From assembly GCF_002608075.1 (NCBI RefSeq), contig NZ_LAHA01000004.1:288444-352443 (forward strand): a stretch of DNA of 64,000 nucleotides. The letters are read 5' to 3'. Of the stretch, positions 51,303 to 59,694 are shown one piece after another. Made by a program: the position numbers and the translations under genes. The notes under the pieces are model-generated. The model did not search any database and was not told the DNA's origin. It saw nothing but the letters and a program-made list of their open reading frames with translations. The stretch comes from Nostoc linckia z4 (GTDB lineage: Bacteria > Cyanobacteriota > Cyanobacteriia > Cyanobacteriales > Nostocaceae). The first letter of the stretch is position 1. Each line of letters starts with the position of its first letter.

Positions 51303-54003
51303 AAGAAGCTTGATTGTAGTCGTCTTCATCGGGCATCAATTCTTCAAGTTGAATGTAGAAGGCGGCTTCAGCAAACACTAAAGCAAAGTAAAAATCATCA
51401 ACATTACCCGGCCCGCGCTTCCACTGCTGGGTTTTGGGATCGCGGGATGGCCCCATCAGATGACGCAATGGCGATCGCTCGTTGGGGTTTGATATCCATT
51501 TTTCCCAAGCTGGGGGTAGACGGTAGAGCGGGTAGTCGTCATCGGCTTTTAGTAAAAAGCCTTCTAAAACTGCGCCCATGAATTTCTCATTGCGGATTTG
51601 GTAGCAGTCGTAAACAATGCCGCCGTCAGCAACTTGAGATTTTCGTACTGGGTCTTTGAGGTAGGCAATCTGATCGGCCATGTCTAGGCAGGTGCGGCGG
51701 CATAGGTACATGGATGATTCCCGCGATGGTTCGTTGTCGATTAAACCTGCCTTGACATCGAACCGAGTCAGCAAATCAGAGATATCATTTCGCATCACAT
51801 CGCTAGCATAGCTGACATGGCGAATAGTTTTTTCAATGACTTCAGCTCTAGTGAGGCGGTGGTAATTGGGGGGTAAATAAAACTCGACAATTGCCAGCCA
51901 GTCTTCGCTTCTGCCCACATCAATACCAGCTAAGACTAACTCTGGTTCTCTTTCTGGTACGGGAGATGCCATCGATGCTCTGAGCATTTCCAGAGAAATA
52001 CTACCAACTTGATGTTCGCTGGCATGACCCAACATCTGTTGCTGCCAGTCGTCCGTAGTGCTGGCACTCATTCCCTCCTCAATCATTTTGGATGCCAAAT
52101 TAAATTGAGTTTCCCGGGTGAGGGGTGAAAGGTGAATTCCCAGCGTCCAGCTATATTCGGGGATGCCTGGGGGTAGGGATGCCAAAAAATCAGCCAGAGC
52201 AATCCCTGTGTGACGACAGTAAAAACGGGCATCGTAGCGTTGTTGGTCGCTAATCGGTTCGCCGCAGTTGGAACAACCAAAGTAAGCACTGCCCACTGCG
52301 TCGTTTTCATCGCGGTGAAACCAACTAACCGGTCTACCTGAATCGCTCAGGTAAGTTTTCTTGACTCGTCCCAGGGCATCACGCTGTACCGTTTCCCGCA
52401 GCAAACAACCTTTGGGGTCGAGGGGTAGGGTTTGCTTACAGATGGTGCAGGTGTAATGGGGATAAAAAAGATGGTCAACTTTTCCCATCTGTTCTTCAAT
52501 ACCCGTACCTCCCCCCGGTGTCCCTAGTTCCCGAATAGGCCTAGTTGGCAGTAAAGAAGCATCCAGTCGTCGGGGGATAGCATCAGCTGAGCCAGGACGA
52601 TACTGCGATCGCTCCTCAAGAAAGGCGTAGTCAGCTTGGTAAGATACCGCCATGCCACCCGCGGCGGCTGTACCTTTATCCCTAGAACCCGGACGGGATG
52701 TAGAAACGTAGGCAAAGATGCCGTTTACTTGGTCGATTTGGAAGCGGGTGTTGATGCAGCGATCGCTTCGCCGATTGAACTTGTGACCAGCTGCTACCAT
52801 GTTGGCAATCCAAGATTCTGCCACCGGCTGAAACTGCATCGGCACGTTTTGGTCTAGGGAAGTGCGGGTGTCATAAAACCAAACGCCATTGAGTTTGCCT
52901 GTGGTCAGGCAATCAACAAATAACATGGCATGACCTAACGTGTTATGCGTGACAATATAATCGTCACAAACATACAAATGGTCTTTTGCTGCTACAGCAA
53001 TACATTGAGCATATTTCTTGCCTACGTACTCTATCTTATGAATGTAGTGTATACAGCTAGTTTTTGAGTTTTTTACTACGTATTTACGAAATAGTTGGAT
53101 ATCAGGCAGTTGTACCTGGACACAATAACCGCACCGTCTTAACTTATGATGTTTAACATTTGCCAATCCCCCAAGCGATCGCACCAATTGTTGAACATCT
53201 AAAGCCAACTGGTAAGAAGTACACCTAAAACTGACATTACCTGTTGACTCATTAACTGTACCATTGGCATCCATTAATCCTTGCAAAAGTGCAATTCTGA
53301 CATCTAGACTGTTGAACTTGTAAATATCAGGAATAGAATCGTCAGTCGAACATCCTAATAAGTATGGATCTGTCGGTACTGTTTGAAAATCGAACAGTAC
53401 AGATTGAACTAACTGTAATGAATGGTTATATCTGCCATTTATGCATAGTGAAGTTCTAATCTCTGACAGCGATTTAACCGTACCCTGTTTTTTGCGATCG
53501 CGCTCAGCCGCAGTTTGCGTAAGCCAAAGATGTTCGTCACAGCATTCGGTACTAGCGCCATCATCAAAAACTACACGATAAATTTTCTTGATGCCTTGCG
53601 GGTAAACTCCGGTGACCAAAGTAGGCTTCCCGTTGGAACCAATAACCCAGTCGCCAAGCTTAATATCACCCATTAACTTCCAGCCATTAGGTGTTAGGAT
53701 TTTGGCATCCAACGGCTGGGCTTTGCCGCACTGTGCTGGGCCTGTGGTCAGAACCTTGTTGAGTCGAAAATCTCCAATTGCTAAAAGGTACTCACGATAC
53801 CACCAGGGCAAGCGCACGGATGATTGGCGCTCGGTTGTTGCAAACAGTTCGACTCGCTCGACAAAACCTTTTCCCCCACGTTTGTAGACATCAGTGATGA
53901 AGGCTTCGCGCTGATCGTGTTTGCTTTGCGTGCGGGAAGCGTTTACAGCGGCTGATTTGTTGGCAGCATTTTGTAGTTTACGTTTGAGGTTGGCTGTGTT
54001 CAT
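51280..54003 (-). CDS. terL: Terminase large subunit (GpA-type) interrupted by an intein
   Basis: 907 residues; 647 without the intein. Extein Walker A is GPAQCGK|T, split by the intein after Lys94. Walker B-like YQADYAFLEE; zinc-type CTICKQTLPLDPKG and FGCSNCGEP; nuclease part with IDVGRSEDWLAIVE and LIDNEPSRESS; and PGNVDDFYFAL near the end, as in GpA terminases. The product is active only after splicing. Start overlaps the AsnB-like stop (TAATG). Confidence 0.9.
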   Translation of the reverse strand: MNTANLKRKLQNAANKSAAVNASRTQSKHDQREAFITDVYKRGGKGFVERVELFATTERQSSVRLPWWYREYLLAIGDFRLNKVLTTGPAQCGKAQPLDAKILTPNGWKLMGDIKLGDWVIGSNGKPTLVTGVYPQGIKKIYRVVFDDGASTECCDEHLWLTQTAAERDRKKQGTVKSLSEIRTSLCINGRYNHSLQLVQSVLFDFQTVPTDPYLLGCSTDDSIPDIYKFNSLDVRIALLQGLMDANGTVNESTGNVSFRCTSYQLALDVQQLVRSLGGLANVKHHKLRRCGYCVQVQLPDIQLFRKYVVKNSKTSCIHYIHKIEYVGKKYAQCIAVAAKDHLYVCDDYIVTHNTLGHAMLFVDCLTTGKLNGVWFYDTRTSLDQNVPMQFQPVAESWIANMVAAGHKFNRRSDRCINTRFQIDQVNGIFAYVSTSRPGSRDKGTAAAGGMAVSYQADYAFLEERSQYRPGSADAIPRRLDASLLPTRPIRELGTPGGGTGIEEQMGKVDHLFYPHYTCTICKQTLPLDPKGCLLRETVQRDALGRVKKTYLSDSGRPVSWFHRDENDAVGSAYFGCSNCGEPISDQQRYDARFYCRHTGIALADFLASLPPGIPEYSWTLGIHLSPLTRETQFNLASKMIEEGMSASTTDDWQQQMLGHASEHQVGSISLEMLRASMASPVPEREPELVLAGIDVGRSEDWLAIVEFYLPPNYHRLTRAEVIEKTIRHVSYASDVMRNDISDLLTRFDVKAGLIDNEPSRESSMYLCRRTCLDMADQIAYLKDPVRKSQVADGGIVYDCYQIRNEKFMGAVLEGFLLKADDDYPLYRLPPAWEKWISNPNERSPLRHLMGPSRDPKTQQWKRGPGNVDDFYFALVFAEAAFYIQLEELMPDEDDYNQASSSFSSWW
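52942..53721 (-). mobile_element. Class 3 intein with shortened LAGLIDADG domain
   Basis: Residues 95-354 of the terminase frame (260 residues). It begins AQPLDAKILTPNGW with Ala instead of Cys/Ser. The class 3 WCT set is visible: Trp160 after the block B His (DEHLW), Cys334 in block F (QCIAV) and Thr355 as +1 residue after the final HN. The endonuclease keeps ALLQGLMDANGTV, but the first motif (YLLGCSTDD) is degenerate and about 100 residues seem lost, so homing is probably dead. Confidence 0.85.
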
Positions 54004-55232
54004 TAGTTGTTAGAACCAGGAAAATTTTCCTGGACGTTAGAACCTCCAAATAATTTTCGGTAAGCTTCCTTAGCAGTGGTATCGAGAAAATCTCTAAAAG
54101 CCAAATTATCTTTAATCCCAGCCCCGGTGACGTAGCCAGTGCTGGTATAGTCCGGCTTTAAAGTGCCGGGAGGTAAAATAATCGCCGCTGCTTTTTGAAC
54201 AAAAGGCTTATCTTTACTGATTGGGACAATATTTAACCGTTGTGACAAAACCCAATTCATAAAATCCCAATCGTAATAAGGCATTCGCACGTGGATGCCG
54301 TAATGCCGAAAGATGCTGCTAAATAACTTGTTCACATCCCAAACTAAGGTTTGGTCGTTAAAGGCACGTAAGCGTTCATCTCGCCAAATCTCGGCATTTT
54401 CTACCGTGTCCGGCAATCCGACTATCTCCTTATAAATGCTTCGCATTCTGCCCATCAAGTCATCTTGCCCGTGCCCGTTAAAAATGCTGGTGACTCCGGC
54501 AGCGGCGGCATGACGAGCGATCGCTACGTGAGCGATCGCTTGCCGCATATATTCTGAAGTCGGGCCGATATCCTCAAACAGTAGCAAGGCTTCTTCAACA
54601 GAATCCAGAACTGTTTGCCGGTCAATAAAAACTGGAATCGGTTCGGTTATGCCCATTGCCTTGAGGTTGCGCCGAGCTTGAGAAATGTCTGAGGATTTAG
54701 AAGAAGTGCAAGCTGTAAAGGGGAGGAAGTCTACCCCAAGTTCCTTGAGCGCCCAGGCGACTAATAAAGAATCCACACCCCCAGAGCAGGATAAAGCAAT
54801 TCTTCCTGGCGGACAGGTTTCTGTGCGCGATTTGACGGCTTTTAGCAGTAGCTCTCTGTACTGGGCGATCGCGTCTGGTAGGGCGATTGGAGGTGCGATG
54901 GGGGGTTTGAGTTTTTCGTGCTTCCAGATTTTTCTGCCATGTCCAATTTTGATGGCTGTTCCTGGAGTTACTTGGTGGGCTTTCCCCGGCAGTTTTCGCC
55001 ATCGTTCTCCCCAGTGAATCTGTTTATTATCGATGCTGTAATATAAAGGAATTTCCGCAGGGAATGAAGAGTACAAGGTAACCGTTCCAAAACTACCAAT
55101 GGCGATCGTGAAAGTCCCTTTGATTGGCAACTTAGTACCATCAAATTCGGCATATCCAATAGGATTGATTTGTAAATCCGATTGGATAAGTGGTTGACTT
55201 TGCTTACTGTAACTTCCTGTAATTCTTTCCAT
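54003..55232 (-). CDS. Asparagine-synthetase-like ATP-pyrophosphatase 1
   Basis: 409 residues. The C-terminal AsnB-type domain has PP-loop SCSGGVDS near 150 and FNGHGQDDLMG near 250 (AsnB has GEGGDE-type here), then RMPYYDWDFMNWVLS. The N-terminal 120 residues look like a decayed glutaminase-type fold (LYYSIDNKQIHWGERW) without the catalytic Cys at residue 2, so ammonia from glutamine is unlikely. Expected chemistry: adenylation of a carboxylate and amide formation. Lies between a poly-Gly gene and terL, coupled to both. Confidence 0.85.
   Translation of the reverse strand: MERITGSYSKQSQPLIQSDLQINPIGYAEFDGTKLPIKGTFTIAIGSFGTVTLYSSFPAEIPLYYSIDNKQIHWGERWRKLPGKAHQVTPGTAIKIGHGRKIWKHEKLKPPIAPPIALPDAIAQYRELLLKAVKSRTETCPPGRIALSCSGGVDSLLVAWALKELGVDFLPFTACTSSKSSDISQARRNLKAMGITEPIPVFIDRQTVLDSVEEALLLFEDIGPTSEYMRQAIAHVAIARHAAAAGVTSIFNGHGQDDLMGRMRSIYKEIVGLPDTVENAEIWRDERLRAFNDQTLVWDVNKLFSSIFRHYGIHVRMPYYDWDFMNWVLSQRLNIVPISKDKPFVQKAAAIILPPGTLKPDYTSTGYVTGAGIKDNLAFRDFLDTTAKEAYRKLFGGSNVQENFPGSNN
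54016..54033. repeat. 18-bp palindrome, family core, inside gene end
   Basis: CCAGGAAAATTTTCCTGG encodes part of the QENFPGSNN end of AsnB-like 1. Confidence 0.8.
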
Positions 55233-55244
55233 AATTAATTAAGA

Positions 55245-55712
55245 TTATCGGTTATCGAAACTTACGACGGTTCCATATCTCTCCTTGGTTGCTTTAAACC
55301 CAAGGGATAAATATAGTTTTACTCTTGCAGGGCCTCTGCCATCTTGATCGGCTACAAGTGCATACAATTCTCTTTTGGAATTTGGACTTTTTATATATTC
55401 TTTCCACGCCCGTTTAAGCTGTTTAAGTTCTTGTGTAGGAATTTTACTTTTACTATTAGCTAAGGTAGAACCGTCTACAGTCCATTCCACCTTACCCTCT
55501 CTTGTAACTTCCCCTTTAACTCTTTTGCCTTTATAAAAACTAACGCCTTCTGTTGGCGGTGAATTCCAAGTTGATTTATTGGCTCGGTTAGCTATGCGCT
55601 GTTGTTGATTCAACCTTTGCCGTTGAGGAATGCTGCTCGTGCCGCCAATTCCTCCACCACCTCCACCTCCTTTTTGTAGCCTGATTTCGTTAAGCGATCT
55701 GCTAAATTTCAT
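55245..55712 (-). CDS. Poly-glycine small protein 1
   Basis: 155 residues. Basic N-terminus RSLNEIRLQKGGGGGGG, a Gln/Asn/Arg linker, then FYKGKRVKGEVTREGKVEWTVDG, a basic helix TQELKQLKRAWKEYIKSPNSKRELYA and the end GRGPARVKLYLSLGF...FDNR. The last motif resembles a GNAT motif B or a small capsid-type fold; no full domain is seen. Clear paralogue of 55744-56223 with conserved N- and C-termini and a variable linker. Confidence 0.75.
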   Translation of the reverse strand: MKFSRSLNEIRLQKGGGGGGGIGGTSSIPQRQRLNQQQRIANRANKSTWNSPPTEGVSFYKGKRVKGEVTREGKVEWTVDGSTLANSKSKIPTQELKQLKRAWKEYIKSPNSKRELYALVADQDGRGPARVKLYLSLGFKATKERYGTVVSFDNR

Positions 55713-55743
55713 AAAGTTTATTGCGATTGTTTTATTGCTTAAA

Positions 55744-56223
55744 TTAACGATTATCTAGTTTTAGTATTTCTCCAAACTTTGGGTCTGTCACTTTGCGGAA
55801 ACCAAATGATTTATATAATTTCGCTCTTGCATCACCTCTACCATCTGAAGTGCTTGGATCTGCATAAAACACTCTTTTGGCATTGGGGCTTTTTATGTAT
55901 TCATTCCAAGCCCTCTTAAGGTCTTTAAGCTCTTGAGTGGGAACCTTTGCAGTACTTTCTTTGGTCGCTGTATTGTAGCCATCGATAGACCAATAGACTG
56001 TGCCATCTTTCATGACTAGTCCCTGAACTCTTTTCCCCTGATAAAAAACAGCCCTCGCCTTTTCACCTTCAGGCGGATTTGCCCAGGCGGATTTGTCTGC
56101 TGTATTCGTGCTTGTTCTATTTAGCTTTTGGCGTGTTTTAGCGCTTCTACTACCGCCACCGCTTCCACCGCCACCGCCTTTTTTAAGCCTTCTTTCGTTA
56201 AACGATCTATTAATTCTTCTCAT
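55744..56223 (-). CDS. Poly-glycine small protein 2
   Basis: 159 residues, same plan as 55245-55712: RSFNERRLKKGGGGGSGGGS, FYQGKRVQGLVMKDGTVYWSIDG, TQELKDLKRAWNEYIKSPNAKR, GRGDARAKLYKSFGF and LDNR end. Its ATG overlaps the terminase small subunit stop. Either a packaging accessory or a substrate of the AsnB-like enzymes. Confidence 0.75.
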   Translation of the reverse strand: MRRINRSFNERRLKKGGGGGSGGGSRSAKTRQKLNRTSTNTADKSAWANPPEGEKARAVFYQGKRVQGLVMKDGTVYWSIDGYNTATKESTAKVPTQELKDLKRAWNEYIKSPNAKRVFYADPSTSDGRGDARAKLYKSFGFRKVTDPKFGEILKLDNR

Positions 56224-56867
56224 GTTTGAATCTCGTGAATTTTATTATTCAATTCAGTTTCATAATTGTCGATAACCTGCAAAATGCGATCGGCAATTGT
56301 TCCAGGAACTAAATTATTATCTAGCAATATACTCAAGGCATCGCGCCATTCAGTAGCAGTATCTCTGCTGCCTTGTAATCTACTGAGTTCAGAAATCACC
56401 CTAAACATCCTTTCTCGAATGCGGGTTTTAGTTTCTATCAAGTAAGCTTTATCTGTTAATCGTGGCTCTGGAATCAGCTTGATTCTTTGCTTTAATTCGT
56501 GTAATTCTGCTCCTGCGGCAGATTCTATTTGTGCAAAAGTTAGTTTCCGAATAGTTTCGATTTCAGAGATTTTATCAATCTCTCTTTGCATTGCCATAAT
56601 TTCATTTTGATAAGCGGTAATTTGTGCGTGATACATTTCAATGATTACCGCATGATTCCGCTTTCTTTGATTGATATCTTTATCAATCAATTCATCGCAA
56701 GTTTTATTTATCCAACTGCGAGCTGTTTCAGTGGAAACTTCAAAATGTTCGGCAAATTGCCGCTGCACATCCAAGCGAGGAAAGCCCGAACGTAAGCGGG
56801 TCAGAACGTAGTTTTTTCTATCCTGAATTTCTTGTGCGGTAAGTTTTACCCTCCCTTTTCTAGCCAC
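56220..56867 (-). CDS. terS: Putative terminase small subunit
   Basis: 215 residues. N-terminal HTH (SGFPRLDVQRQFAEHFEVST, then ETARSWINKTCDEL), a coiled-coil middle (about 75-150) and a helical end, the usual small terminase architecture. Located upstream of terL in the same operon, with two poly-Gly genes and an AsnB-like gene between. Confidence 0.65.
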   Translation of the reverse strand: MARKGRVKLTAQEIQDRKNYVLTRLRSGFPRLDVQRQFAEHFEVSTETARSWINKTCDELIDKDINQRKRNHAVIIEMYHAQITAYQNEIMAMQREIDKISEIETIRKLTFAQIESAAGAELHELKQRIKLIPEPRLTDKAYLIETKTRIRERMFRVISELSRLQGSRDTATEWRDALSILLDNNLVPGTIADRILQVIDNYETELNNKIHEIQT

Positions 56868-56909
56868 AACAAAAATGTCCTTTTATTAAGATCCACGATT
56901 CAAACCAAA

Positions 56910-58145
56910 TCAATCTTCGGCATTATGTTGTTGGGCAATTTTCCGCCAGTCCTGGTTTTTCAAATAAGCAAGAAAGACTTTGGCTTTCTCTAGATGTTCC
57001 TCAATGGCTGGGCGAATATTGTCTTCATAAAACCCAGCGCCAGTAATATACCCGCGACGGTTGTATACATCGCGCGACCATTCTCCCACTGGCAGAACTT
57101 GACGAGCTGCTAAACGGGCAAAGGGCTTCCTAGCTTTTACTGGAATAATGGCTGTAGTTTGGCTGAATACCCAATTTGCAAAGTTGGTATCAAAGAAGGG
57201 CATTTGTACTTTAATACCGTGTTTGCGAAAAGTATTAGAAAACATTTTTTCCATGCCAAAACCAGACATAGATTCTCGTCTGGCATCGCGCCAACGCTCG
57301 GACTCTGTGCCTTGGAGTTGTTTAAATTTTCCTTGAACTAGTCCTTCACTGCCCATCAAGTCGTCGTGGGCGTGCCCGTTAAAGATGGTTTTTACTCCCA
57401 GTTCTCGGCAGCGGCGAGCGATCGCTACATTGGCGACTGCCATTTGCAAATTGTCGAATTGGGTAGACTCGTAGCAAAACACAGCCTCATTAAATAATTC
57501 CGGTAAATCCTTTGGTGTAATCAGCACAGGAATAGGCTCAATGCCAAGTTGAGAAAGAGTTACATTTGACATTTGGTAATCCCAATCTTCCAAAGAAGAA
57601 CAGGCAACCAAGGGTACAAAATCTACGCCCAATTTATGAAGCGCCCAAGCAACTAAACAGCTATCTAAACCACCACTTTGGGAAACAGCAATACCGGGAG
57701 TAGAAGCCAAAACTCGATTGTTTACCGCACCTACAAGGAATTTAAGATATTCTTCAATAGCCGCATCTAAAGAAACTACATCGCTTCTAATTGGCGGCTG
57801 AGGGATTGGTTCAACTTCATAAGTTTCGATACCTCGTTCGGAATGCCAAATAACAGCTTGTCCCCGTTCGACTAAAACAGGACGCATCTCTTGTCTGGGT
57901 AGGGCTAATTGTTGTTCGTGCCAATACAAATTGTCGCGGTAAATCGAGTAGTAAATTGGGATTTCGTGACTCCATCCCGTGAATAAACAAACCTTGCTGT
58001 TGCGAGAACTAACAAAGCTGGCTCCACAGCCGACAGGGATGTTGAAATCATCCAGATTTTGAAATTTAAGGGGAGTAATTGCACAATCAATTACTTCAAA
58101 ATCCTTATCCCTCCTCGGATTGCACTTGCCGATTAGTCTCTGCAT
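56910..58145 (-). CDS. Asparagine-synthetase-like ATP-pyrophosphatase 2
   Basis: 411 residues. PP-loop SQSGGLDS near 157, FNGHAHDDLMG near 258, VQMPFFDTNFANWVFS near 317 and GYITGAGF near 370. N-terminal domain (IPIYYSIYRDNLYWHE) lacks an N-terminal Cys. Overlaps the ParB-MTase gene by 41 bases. Shares with copies 1 and 3 the G(H)xxDD variant, which sets the group apart from true asparagine synthetases. Confidence 0.85.
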   Translation of the reverse strand: MQRLIGKCNPRRDKDFEVIDCAITPLKFQNLDDFNIPVGCGASFVSSRNSKVCLFTGWSHEIPIYYSIYRDNLYWHEQQLALPRQEMRPVLVERGQAVIWHSERGIETYEVEPIPQPPIRSDVVSLDAAIEEYLKFLVGAVNNRVLASTPGIAVSQSGGLDSCLVAWALHKLGVDFVPLVACSSLEDWDYQMSNVTLSQLGIEPIPVLITPKDLPELFNEAVFCYESTQFDNLQMAVANVAIARRCRELGVKTIFNGHAHDDLMGSEGLVQGKFKQLQGTESERWRDARRESMSGFGMEKMFSNTFRKHGIKVQMPFFDTNFANWVFSQTTAIIPVKARKPFARLAARQVLPVGEWSRDVYNRRGYITGAGFYEDNIRPAIEEHLEKAKVFLAYLKNQDWRKIAQQHNAED

Positions 58146-59694
58146 CTTCTTTAACCTTCATTAAATCAAGATTTGTAAAACTGGAAAAAGCCTCTATCGC
58201 TTCTTTTGCTAACCCCATCCGTTGATTGCCTGGGTAAGGTAAATTGAATTCAAATTCCAATGCCCTTACTAATAAAATCGGTTCAATTTTCCTGGAACCC
58301 TCGCATTTAATTCCGTGAGAAGAACCGTTAGCAGGATAGTAAGTAACTTTGTGAAAGTAGCGTTTACCTTGGGCAATTAGTTCTTCTTCAGAGTGGAATT
58401 TTTGTACCTTCGGAACTTTTAGAATTTCGTTAATATAAAGTCCCGGCTCTGTATCTAGTAAAATTGCCCCGTCAGCGCGAGCCGAAGCATTTAGCCCATT
58501 ATTAAATACGCGGCTAGCAAGGTTGGAATCTGAGAGAGTGTGGAGATATAATCTTGCCCCATAAGAGCAGATAAAATTGAAAATTACCATTAGGTGTTCG
58601 CGGTCTTCGGCAAACGGGACGCTGTTGAAGACGCTCGAACAAAATAGTGAATCTATTGGCGGTTTGGTGGCAATCCAGGCTAAGAATCGCCTCGCTATTA
58701 GTCTTGCCCCAACAATGCTGATTTGGTCGCTGTTGGGTTTCATGGCGTAAGGTTCAAAGGGGATACAGGTAATACCCGCTGCCTGAAGCTTATTGGTATT
58801 GTCTAACCTTCCTGCGCCAAAATCTATACAGGTGGTTCCGTGCTCGGTGATAAAGCGGGCGCGGTAGTCTCCCTCAAGCTTGACCATATGTTTGAGTAAC
58901 CACGCCTTACCTTCATTGCGGGCTTCCTTGCCGAAAACCCAATGATAAAACCCGACTCCGAAAGTTGTCCGTTGGGCGGCTTGATTGCGGCGGCGGAAAA
59001 ATGAGTTGTAGCGGAGTTCTTCGCCAAAAGCTCGCTGCAAATCAAAGCTCATGGTGATTTTGTTGAGGAACAGTTGCATAGCAACGCTATTCTCTGTCAC
59101 TTTTACTGCTGAGTGGACAATCCGCCCGTAAGATAAAGCAGCTAAAAGCCTGGGGCCGCCATTAATAATTTTGTTGTCGGCGTTTAAAATGATCGGAATT
59201 TCCACGCCCAAATCGCAGAAAGTTTGAGCAAACAGAAAAGTCATGTTACTAATTTCTGAAGGCTTGAGGTCTTCCTGGAAATCGATGGGTTTAATGTCAA
59301 ACTGCTTTAAACAAGGAAAAGGATCTGTGGCATCTGGTAGGGCTTGAAATTTTTCTAAATCAGAAAGCTCCATTGCTGCTTTCTTACCAAAATCTGCTTT
59401 GGTGGCGTGGTCATTAGTACAAAGGTTGAAAACTATATTTATGCCACGCTCTGTCGCTTCGTCGTAGCCTGGTAAATAAATTACTGGCACGTGGGTAAAA
59501 CCCAGTTCCCGCGCTGCCCCAGTTCTTTGGTGACCTGAATACAACATCCCATCTTCACGGGCATAAACTGGCATGACAAACCCGAATTTTTTGAGCGACA
59601 TTTTAATCCATTCAAATCGCTCTGGGTCGCGTTGCCTGGGGTTTTTACCCCATGCTTCTAATTTGTCTAAAGATACTAATTTAATGTCAATCAT
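58105..59694 (-). CDS. Double ParB-like domain fused to a methyltransferase-like domain
   Basis: 529 residues. Residues 5-95 are a ParB/sulfiredoxin-type domain (LEAWGKNPRQRD, then YSGHQRTGAARELG). Residues about 155-205 hold a second ParB-like motif (VEIPIILNADNKIINGGPRLLAAL). Residues about 295-420 form a Rossmann methyltransferase-like domain: CIDFGAGRLDNT (motif I), IPFEPYAM, and LFCSSVFNSVPFAEDREHL. Last 100 residues unassigned. ParB-type domains often accompany phage DNA modification genes. Coupled to AsnB-like 3 (1-base overlap) and 2. Confidence 0.8.
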   Translation of the reverse strand: MIDIKLVSLDKLEAWGKNPRQRDPERFEWIKMSLKKFGFVMPVYAREDGMLYSGHQRTGAARELGFTHVPVIYLPGYDEATERGINIVFNLCTNDHATKADFGKKAAMELSDLEKFQALPDATDPFPCLKQFDIKPIDFQEDLKPSEISNMTFLFAQTFCDLGVEIPIILNADNKIINGGPRLLAALSYGRIVHSAVKVTENSVAMQLFLNKITMSFDLQRAFGEELRYNSFFRRRNQAAQRTTFGVGFYHWVFGKEARNEGKAWLLKHMVKLEGDYRARFITEHGTTCIDFGAGRLDNTNKLQAAGITCIPFEPYAMKPNSDQISIVGARLIARRFLAWIATKPPIDSLFCSSVFNSVPFAEDREHLMVIFNFICSYGARLYLHTLSDSNLASRVFNNGLNASARADGAILLDTEPGLYINEILKVPKVQKFHSEEELIAQGKRYFHKVTYYPANGSSHGIKCEGSRKIEPILLVRALEFEFNLPYPGNQRMGLAKEAIEAFSSFTNLDLMKVKEDAETNRQVQSEEG

